Shown: one piece after another, positions 1 through 4,392 of the stretch
Layout: each line of letters starts with the position of its first letter
Numbering within the stretch: position 1 is the stretch's first letter
Assembly (NCBI GenBank): GCA_045603125.1
Contig: JAZULN010000035.1
Coordinates: forward strand, 1-5,632
Length of the DNA stretch: 5,632 nucleotides
Origin: CAKSFT01 sp045603125
GTDB taxonomy: Bacteria > Bacillota > Clostridia > UBA1381
Direction: 5' to 3'
The notes under the pieces: model-generated
Database searches by the model: none
The model's input: the letters and a program-made list of their open reading frames with translations, nothing else
What the model was told of the DNA's origin: nothing
Program-made: the position numbers and the translations under genes

Positions 1-99
1 AAATACTTTCCTTCTATATTTTGGGGCAAACACTATATGATACTTGCAATCCCATTTTGTATGTGCTAAACTATTTGTGTCTATGTTTTCTTTTTTCAT
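1..99 (-). CDS. tnpA: IS200/IS605-type Y1 transposase TnpA, N-terminal fragment (runs off window)
   Basis: An open frame starts at the ATG at 99-97 and continues without a stop to position 1, giving 33 residues. They include LAHTKWDCKYHIVF (residues 11-24) followed by APKYRRKVF, the well-known opening of IS200-type transposases (H-T-K-W-x-C-K-Y-H-I-V-F-x-P-K-Y-R-R-K). The family is a small HUH-type single-strand transposase of about 140-155 residues with one catalytic tyrosine. The HUH motif and the tyrosine lie outside the window, so activity cannot be judged. A GGAGG ribosome binding site (113-109) is 9 bases before the ATG. The gene was recovered by translating the edge by hand. An extended -10 promoter precedes it, and its ribosome binding site lies in a regulatory stem. 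Confidence 0.88.
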   Translation of the reverse strand, partial: MKKENIDTNSLAHTKWDCKYHIVFAPKYRRKVF

Positions 100-105
100 A
101 GATTT

Positions 106-173
106 AATCCTCCAATGTGATTTTTATTCTTTTGACTGGCAGGTCAGATTTTATTATATCACATCGGAGGATT
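106..173 (-). promoter_or_regulatory. Stem that sequesters the tnpA ribosome binding site in read-through RNA
   Basis: Positions 106-121 and 158-173 are inverted repeats giving a 16-bp stem: AATCCTCC with GGAGGATT (8 bp), one central pair, and ATGTGAT with ATCACAT (7 bp), around a 36-base loop. The central pair is G-U in minus-strand RNA but an A/C mismatch in plus-strand RNA, so the structure fits best as a minus-strand transcript. The stem buries the GGAGG of tnpA. The promoter's -10 box ends at 153-158, so a transcript started there (near 146) lacks the upstream arm at 158-173 and cannot form it. Only RNA entering from outside can. Masking of the transposase ribosome binding site is described for Salmonella IS200, and exclusion of the arm from native transcripts is described for IS10/IS50. 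The application here is inference. Confidence 0.72.
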
Positions 174-181
174 TCTGTTTA
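153..181 (-). promoter_or_regulatory. Promoter of tnpA (extended -10)
   Basis: On the minus strand a perfect TATAAT (158-153) is preceded by TG and one base, forming an extended -10 element. A weak -35 match, TAAACA (181-176), lies 17 bases upstream, with 4 of 6 consensus bases. The predicted start is near 146, about 47 bases before the tnpA ATG and downstream of the outer arm of the masking stem. Confidence 0.6.
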
Positions 182-198
182 TCGGTTAACCTCTACTG

Positions 199-228
199 AA
201 CCACGCGACTATCGCGTGGTTTTCTTTA
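199..228 (+). terminator. IS subterminal hairpin; terminator-like on the plus strand
   Basis: AACCACGCG (199-207) pairs perfectly with CGCGTGGTT (213-221) around a 5-base loop. It is followed on the plus strand by TTTTCTTT, so it looks like a rho-independent terminator for RNA leaving the insertion sequence in the plus direction. On the minus strand no U-tract follows. Its place just inside the presumed left tip of the IS200-type element suggests its main role is as the hairpin DNA recognised by TnpA. Both roles can coexist. Confidence 0.6.
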
Positions 229-234
229 TACAAT

Positions 235-265
235 AAAAAAACTTGAGCAAAAGCTCAAGTTTTTT
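235..265 (-). terminator. Rho-independent terminator of the LRR protein gene
   Basis: ACTTGAGC (241-248) and GCTCAAGT (253-260) form a perfect 8-bp stem with an AAAA loop, flanked by A-runs and T-runs that extend the pairing. Minus-strand RNA ends in a run of seven U after the stem. It begins only a few bases after the TAA stop (270-268) of the LRR gene. The near-symmetrical A/T flanks would let it work on the plus strand too. Confidence 0.88.
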
Positions 266-267
266 AC

Positions 268-2241
268 TTATATTTCTTCTGCCTCACAAACAGGACTTCC
301 GCTTCCTAAATCATCCCACACCATTACCTTCACAGTGGTATATGATTTATCGGTAGTAAACGGAATATCTTCGCCATTATAGACCGCTGTTTGGGCTTCT
401 ACTAATTCAGTGCCGTTATATAAAGCAAGGATTACGGTTTTTCCCACCTCAACATTTACAGGTTTTACTGTAAATGCCTTACCATCGGCAGAGATTGTGG
501 TTTGGGTGTTGGAAAGGAAAATGATGTTTGCATTTTTAAAATAATCGTTTCCTAGAGAAATATATACATTCTCCCATCCGCTTTCTGTACCTTTATAGCA
601 AACTCTGGAAAGATTGGAGCAATAATCAAACGCATATCTTCCTATAGATTTGACGCTCTCCGGAATTGTTATACTATCCAAACCCGAACACCTATTAAAT
701 GCCCCATCACCTATCTTTGTAACGCCCTCAATAATTGTTATATTCTCTATCCCCGTGCATAAATAAAAAGCACTATCGCCTATCTCCGTAACACTTCCCG
801 GGATCGTTACACTAATCAACCCAGAACAATTATAAAACGCCTTATCTCCTATCTTTGTAATGCCTTCAGGCATAATTAAGTTCGTTAGTCCTGCGCATGA
901 ATTAAACGCATCATCACCTATCTCCGTAACACTTCCCGGGATCGTTACACTAACCAACTTGGAACAATTATAAAAAGCCTTATCTCCTATCTTTGTAATG
1001 CCTTCAGGTATAATTAAGTTTGTTAGTCCTGTGCATGAATTAAACGCATCATCGCCTATCTTGGTAACGCCCTCAAAGATTTTTAGACTCGTTAGGCCGG
1101 TGCATGAATAAAATGCATAATCGCCTATTTCTTTGACACTCTCCGGAATTGTTATATCTGTCAAACTGTCGCAGCAGGAAAAAGCATAATTAGCAATCAC
1201 AGTTGTTCCGTTTCTTATATCATATGACCCACTAATACTTTTTTTAGCCTCTATAAGATAGTTTCCTATATATAGAACATCATCCTTCCAATTACTTGTG
1301 TTATTATAATAACCCGTATTAAAAAACGCTTTATTTCCAATAAATGATAGATTCTTTGAAACAGTTATTACATTTAAACTGACACAACCATAAAAAGACG
1401 TTCCCCAAATTTCTGTCACACTATCAGGAATGTTTATACTTTCCAGTCTGTCACATCCATAAAACACGCCGCCTCCTATGTTGGTTACACCTTCTGGAAT
1501 AGTTATTTTAGTTAAACTGTCACATTCATAAAACGCATCATTACCTATGTTTGTCACCCCATCACCAAAGGTAATATCAGTTAAGTTTCTACAATACCAA
1601 AACGCTCCTTCTCCAATATTTTTTAAAGTATCCGGAATTGTAATACTTTCCAATTCTTCACAAAATTCAAATGCTCTGTCGCCAATTGTTACTAATCCCT
1701 CATAAATAACAACATCCGTTAAACCACTACAAGTAAAAGCATAATCGCCTATTACAGTCACACTATCAGGAATAGTAATACCGGTTAGATCATAACAATA
1801 TTCAAAGGCATTATCAGCAATAGTCTTTGTCCCCTCTTTTATTGAATATTCCCCCCGAATTCTCTCTCGTGCACTAATTAAGTGATTTCCAATATATAGA
1901 ACTTTATTCTCCCAATTGCTTGAGTTATTCATGTACGCCGTTCCAACAAAAGCACCAGCTTCTATATTTACCACGCTATCAGGAATGGTAATGTCAGTTA
2001 GATTGCTACAATCGCAAAATGCCCATTCACCTATACTCGTCACAGGATATCCCTCTATCACACCGGGTATCGTCACTTCAGTTGCCGTTTCCTTACAATC
2101 GGTAATTGTAACCTCACCATCCAAAATTTTATATTCAAGGTCGCCATAGGTTCCATAGGTTACTGCCAAGGCGTTTAGCACCCCAAACGAAAACAAGCCC
2201 AAAAAGGTCAGGGTAAGGGTTAGAAGCAGTTTCTTTTTCAT
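268..2241 (-). CDS. Secreted BspA-like leucine-rich repeat protein (LRR_5 type)
   Basis: This is a 657-residue exported protein. Residues 1-26 form a signal peptide (KKK, a hydrophobic core, then a probable cleavage after ALA). A short beta-rich segment (about 28-55) leads into about 19 repeats of about 23 residues (about 56-548) with the pattern LTxITIPxSVTxIGxxAFxxC, the hallmark of the BspA/Treponema LRR_5 family. Two homologous longer units interrupt the array (about 98-149 and 306-357), sharing N-N-(S/T)-S-N-W and VLYIGN. The C-terminal 80 or so residues are not LRR: a beta-rich domain with VKVMVWDDL and PVCEAEE near the end, a type seen in secreted clostridial proteins. No LPXTG, dockerin, SLH or late membrane segment is seen, so anchoring is unknown. 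BspA relatives mediate adhesion or ligand binding; no ligand can be assigned. The ATG has AAAGGAAG about 8 bases upstream. Its own promoter and terminator indicate a single-gene transcript. Confidence 0.92.
   Translation of the reverse strand: MKKKLLLTLTLTFLGLFSFGVLNALAVTYGTYGDLEYKILDGEVTITDCKETATEVTIPGVIEGYPVTSIGEWAFCDCSNLTDITIPDSVVNIEAGAFVGTAYMNNSSNWENKVLYIGNHLISARERIRGEYSIKEGTKTIADNAFEYCYDLTGITIPDSVTVIGDYAFTCSGLTDVVIYEGLVTIGDRAFEFCEELESITIPDTLKNIGEGAFWYCRNLTDITFGDGVTNIGNDAFYECDSLTKITIPEGVTNIGGGVFYGCDRLESINIPDSVTEIWGTSFYGCVSLNVITVSKNLSFIGNKAFFNTGYYNNTSNWKDDVLYIGNYLIEAKKSISGSYDIRNGTTVIANYAFSCCDSLTDITIPESVKEIGDYAFYSCTGLTSLKIFEGVTKIGDDAFNSCTGLTNLIIPEGITKIGDKAFYNCSKLVSVTIPGSVTEIGDDAFNSCAGLTNLIMPEGITKIGDKAFYNCSGLISVTIPGSVTEIGDSAFYLCTGIENITIIEGVTKIGDGAFNRCSGLDSITIPESVKSIGRYAFDYCSNLSRVCYKGTESGWENVYISLGNDYFKNANIIFLSNTQTTISADGKAFTVKPVNVEVGKTVILALYNGTELVEAQTAVYNGEDIPFTTDKSYTTVKVMVWDDLGSGSPVCEAEEI
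779..1054. repeat. Tandem duplication of a 138-bp unit inside the LRR gene
   Basis: Positions 779-916 and 917-1054 are direct tandem copies of 138 bp (46 codons, exactly two 23-residue LRR units). By eye they differ at about nine positions, around 93% identity, whereas other repeats in the gene are much more diverged in DNA. The period keeps the frame. This is the youngest expansion in the array and points to gain or loss of repeat pairs by recombination or slippage. Confidence 0.88.
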
Positions 2242-2281
2242 TCTTTAATCTTCCTTTCGGGTTGTAATATCTATATTATTT

Positions 2282-2309
2282 ATTTTACCATATTATAGAA
2301 TTTTGTCAA
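2282..2309 (-). promoter_or_regulatory. Promoter of the LRR protein gene
   Basis: On the minus strand a perfect -35 box TTGACA (2309-2304) is followed after 16 bases by TAAAAT (2287-2282), which carries a TG one base upstream (extended -10). The expected start near 2275 gives a leader of about 35 bases before the ATG at 2241. No operator repeat is evident. The match to the housekeeping sigma-A consensus suggests basal rather than specialised expression. Confidence 0.78.
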
Positions 2310-2321
2310 GGTGTTAAGAAC

Positions 2322-2437
2322 GGGACGCACCACGGGTCGTCCCCTACATAAATTTAAATAATTAGCAACATTTTGTAGGGGTTGGCGTCCTCGACAACCC
2401 GCAAAAAACGGTAGGGCACATAGAAACCCTTCCCTAC
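2322..2437. repeat. Cluster of GC-rich inverted repeats (intergenic repeat element)
   Basis: Several nested palindromes lie in this otherwise AT-rich gap. GGGACG (2322-2327) pairs with CGTCCC (2338-2343), with a further ACC/GGT pairing inside and one bulged base. CCCCTACA (2341-2348) pairs with TGTAGGGG (2374-2381) across 25 AT-rich bases. GGGTTG (2379-2384) pairs with CAACCC (2395-2400). GTAGGG (2411-2416) pairs with CCCTAC (2432-2437). The word GTAGGG(G) recurs in both orientations. Such hairpin units beginning TGTAGGGG resemble small non-coding repeats dispersed between genes in gut Clostridia; that resemblance is from memory and untested here. No coding potential is seen. The region lies between the operon terminator and the LRR promoter. 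Confidence 0.6.
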
Positions 2438-2445
2438 ATTCCCAC

Positions 2446-2477
2446 AAAAAATACCACTCTCATCGAGTGGTATTTTT
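2446..2477 (-). terminator. Rho-independent terminator of the three-gene cluster
   Basis: TACCACTC (2452-2459) and GAGTGGTA (2465-2472) form a perfect 8-bp stem with a 5-base loop. It is extended by five A-T pairs and followed on the minus strand by TTTTTT. It sits just downstream of the oxidoreductase stop (2485). Because of its A/T symmetry it may also stop plus-strand transcription. Confidence 0.88.
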
Positions 2478-2484
2478 ATCTTGA

Positions 2485-3525
2485 TTAAAACTTAAAATAT
2501 TTCTTACTCTTGCTGCTTTCGTATGCCGCTTCAATAATCTTTTGCGACATGATTGCATCTTCTGCAGTAATCGGAACATCAATTTCACCAGCTACAGCCT
2601 TACCGAAAGCCTCAATTTCCTTGGTGTACATATTGCCCAGCTCAAGGTTTAATTCCATAGGCTTTACTTCGCCACGATCCTGACTTGCGTCATATCCCAA
2701 AGAATCGTCTGTAACCAAAATTTCAACGTCTCCGCCTTCAATTTGCGAAATTGTGCCTTGTGCAAAAATGCTACCCTTTGTGCCATAGAATTCAATCTTA
2801 CATTTTGCTGCAGCATCAGGGATATTGAAGTTTGCATCAACATATGCAGTTGCACCGTTTTCAAGGCGACAGATTACACAACCTGCATCTTCAACGTCAT
2901 ACTTAAATACCTGATTTCCGCAAAGGCCGGCAGTCTCAGTTACCTCAAGGCCTGTGATGTAACGGATAAGGTCAACGCAGTGTACGCCCATATCCATCAT
3001 AGCACCGCCGCCTGATAGCTTCATTTCCTGTCTCCAGCAGTTTTCCATTTCAGGGTACCAGCAAGTTAACTGTGCTCTTGCACTTACAATCTCACCGATC
3101 TTACCTGAAGCTACAACTTCCTTCATCTTCTGATGATATGTATGGAATCTCATCATAAAACCAACGCCAAGCTTGATGCCCTTACCCCTACAGTAATCAG
3201 CGATTTCCTCTGCTTCCTTACTTGTTAAGCCTACAGGCTTTTCGATTAAGATATCCTTGCCGGCATCAGCTGTCGCATACGCTTGTTCCTTGTGGCAAAA
3301 TACAGGAGATGCAATATACACTGCCTGAATCTCGTCAAGTGCCAAAAGCTCTTCGATGTTATCGAATGCATACTTTGCATTATACTTTTCCTTACATCTT
3401 TCTGCAGCTTCTTTATTTGCGTCCATTACGGCAACAAGCTCAGCATTATCTGCTAGCATCATGCCCGGAAGTGTTCTTCTGTCGGCAATACCGCCGCATC
3501 CGATTACGCCCCATTTAATCTTCAT
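2485..3525 (-). CDS. Gfo/Idh/MocA-family NAD(P)-dependent oxidoreductase
   Basis: The 346-residue product has the usual family length. An N-terminal Rossmann fold begins with GVIGCGGIA (residues 6-14), the dinucleotide-binding GxGGxA motif. EKP at 95-97 contains the conserved catalytic lysine (K96). GGGAMMDMGVHCVDL (172-186) supplies D178 and H182, the catalytic and substrate-site pair of the alpha/beta C-terminal domain. Family members oxidise or reduce hydroxyl or keto groups of sugars, inositols and sugar derivatives in the cytoplasm. Substrate is not predictable. The ATG at 3525 was chosen; a GTG directly before it (3528) is an equally possible start giving one extra residue. AAGGAG lies 6 bases before the GTG and 9 before the ATG. 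The start overlaps the stop of the upstream creatininase gene (GTGATGA), so the two are probably translationally coupled. The gene is last in the cluster. Confidence 0.93.
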   Translation of the reverse strand: MKIKWGVIGCGGIADRRTLPGMMLADNAELVAVMDANKEAAERCKEKYNAKYAFDNIEELLALDEIQAVYIASPVFCHKEQAYATADAGKDILIEKPVGLTSKEAEEIADYCRGKGIKLGVGFMMRFHTYHQKMKEVVASGKIGEIVSARAQLTCWYPEMENCWRQEMKLSGGGAMMDMGVHCVDLIRYITGLEVTETAGLCGNQVFKYDVEDAGCVICRLENGATAYVDANFNIPDAAAKCKIEFYGTKGSIFAQGTISQIEGGDVEILVTDDSLGYDASQDRGEVKPMELNLELGNMYTKEIEAFGKAVAGEIDVPITAEDAIMSQKIIEAAYESSKSKKYFKF

Positions 3526-4331
3526 CACTTATTTCTCCTTTTTCTATGTTCTTCAAGGTCATCTACGTACTTACACAAGCCGTCAACAATCTCGGTGCAA
3601 ATCTTTTCACCAATCTCTTTTGTTGCAAGCTCTGGAAGTCCCATAACTCCAACCTTAATTTCATCTTTTTGACCAACCCTTTCAACAATGAAAGGACTAT
3701 CATATGACTTTTCTCTCTTTTCAAACCAATCCTGGTCGGTTCTCATCATTTTAGCATAATATTCTTCGTCCATAACAATCTCGTCACGAACGAGTTCAGG
3801 TGCCCAATACATCATAATCCCTGTTTCCATCATGCCGGCATGAAAATCGTGTTCAGGCTCCATGGAAAATCCCGAAAGCCAGGTTGGTGACATGTTCCAC
3901 GCTTCAACCAGAGAAATTGTTACCTTCTCATTTAGCTCAGGGTTTCTCCTCAGAATCATCTTCAGACTGTTTTCAAGAGAAATTCTATTATCTGTCCCCG
4001 CATGACCAAGGAAGATAATCAGATTTTCAAAACCCATTCTAATAAATTCCTGACAAATGTCGGTAATATAAAGGCCAAATGTGTTTGGGCTTACATTTAC
4101 TGTCCCTAAAAGTTCTCCACCCGAGAAACAGTAGTTTACCGAAGGTGCAACAACTGCATTTAACCTGTCCCCGGCAATTTCTAATGGTTTTGTAGCGTTT
4201 AAAATATCGGTAGATAACGGCAGATGATAGCCATGTTGTTCTACAACGCCGGTCGGGATTATAACGGTTTTGGTTTTTTTCATTGCCTCTTCCATATCAC
4301 GAACCGTCATTTTATTCATATAAAAAGCCAT
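3525..4331 (-). CDS. Creatininase-family metal-dependent amidohydrolase
   Basis: A 268-residue cytoplasmic protein, near the family norm of about 240-270. The diagnostic motif GVVEQHGYHLPLSTD (residues 28-42) supplies E31, H33 and D42, equivalent to the metal ligands E34, H36 and D45 of Pseudomonas creatininase. GHAGTDN (109-115) gives the next histidine, H110; the usual text is NGHGGN or NGHYEN. HAGMMETG (164-171) matches the conserved HAGxxET block. The family includes creatininase, the mycofactocin enzyme MftE, a formamide hydrolase of flavin/deazaflavin biosynthesis (ArfB) and, as I recall, the cyclitol hydrolase IolN. Here it lies between a sugar-type aminotransferase and a Gfo/Idh dehydrogenase, so a sugar- or cyclitol-derived substrate is more likely than creatinine. 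That is inference. AAAGGAGA is about 8 bases before the ATG. Its stop overlaps the start of the oxidoreductase. Confidence 0.9.
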   Translation of the reverse strand: MAFYMNKMTVRDMEEAMKKTKTVIIPTGVVEQHGYHLPLSTDILNATKPLEIAGDRLNAVVAPSVNYCFSGGELLGTVNVSPNTFGLYITDICQEFIRMGFENLIIFLGHAGTDNRISLENSLKMILRRNPELNEKVTISLVEAWNMSPTWLSGFSMEPEHDFHAGMMETGIMMYWAPELVRDEIVMDEEYYAKMMRTDQDWFEKREKSYDSPFIVERVGQKDEIKVGVMGLPELATKEIGEKICTEIVDGLCKYVDDLEEHRKRRNK

Positions 4332-4346
4332 ATTTATGTCTCCTTT

Positions 4347-4382
4347 TAAAAATTAAGGTCTTGCATCACACGATACAAGACC
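4347..4382 (-). terminator. Terminator-like hairpin between aminotransferase and creatininase genes
   Basis: GGTCTTG (4357-4363) and CAAGACC (4376-4382) pair perfectly. In minus-strand RNA a U-G pair and an AUC/GAU helix continue the stem to 11 bp with a GUGU loop. The corresponding plus-strand pair would be a C/A mismatch. The stem is followed on the minus strand by TTAATTTTT and, right after, by the AAAGGAG ribosome binding site of the creatininase gene. It lies within a 61-bp gap between genes that otherwise look like one cluster. It may act as a partial terminator setting downstream expression, an attenuator, or an end that stabilises the aminotransferase mRNA. No convincing promoter is seen between hairpin and creatininase start. 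Confidence 0.65.
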
Positions 4383-4392
4383 CTAAAATCAA

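Larger units (their letters stand above)
1..234 (-). mobile_element. Left end of an IS200/IS605-family insertion sequence, partial
   Basis: This stretch holds the start of an IS200-type tnpA and the non-coding leader and terminal structures expected of such an element: a perfect subterminal hairpin (199-221) and a leader stem that masks the ribosome binding site (106-173). IS200/IS605 elements lack terminal inverted repeats and target duplications and move as single-stranded DNA, using subterminal hairpins recognised by the Y1 transposase. The outer boundary is inferred to lie between the hairpin foot (221) and the neighbouring gene's terminator (235), because hairpins of this family lie close to the tip. 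The exact cleavage site is not determined. The rest of tnpA and the other end lie beyond position 1, so it cannot be said whether a tnpB/IscB/RNA partner is present. Confidence 0.75.

Noticed and set aside
235..265. Hairpin considered as part of the insertion-sequence end
   Set aside because: It starts a few bases after the LRR stop codon and has a U-run in that gene's direction, so it is better explained as that gene's terminator.
600..2060. Regular repeats of about 69 bp, considered as a CRISPR-like array
   Set aside because: The period is a coding LRR unit in frame; there are no identical short repeats with unique spacers.
1916..2149. Plus-strand open frame of 77 codons
   Set aside because: It lies wholly opposite the LRR gene, has no family resemblance, and its openness follows from the repetitive coding strand beneath it.
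2664..2864. Minus-strand frame of 66 codons inside the oxidoreductase gene
   Set aside because: It is an alternate reading frame within a well-supported gene and has no recognisable motif.
3222..3646. Two overlapping plus-strand frames of 98 and 96 codons
   Set aside because: They lie antisense to the oxidoreductase and creatininase genes, which carry clear family motifs, and their translations look like low-complexity shadow products.
4332..4392. Separate promoter for the creatininase gene
   Set aside because: No pair of -35 and -10 boxes better than about half-consensus was found in the gap.
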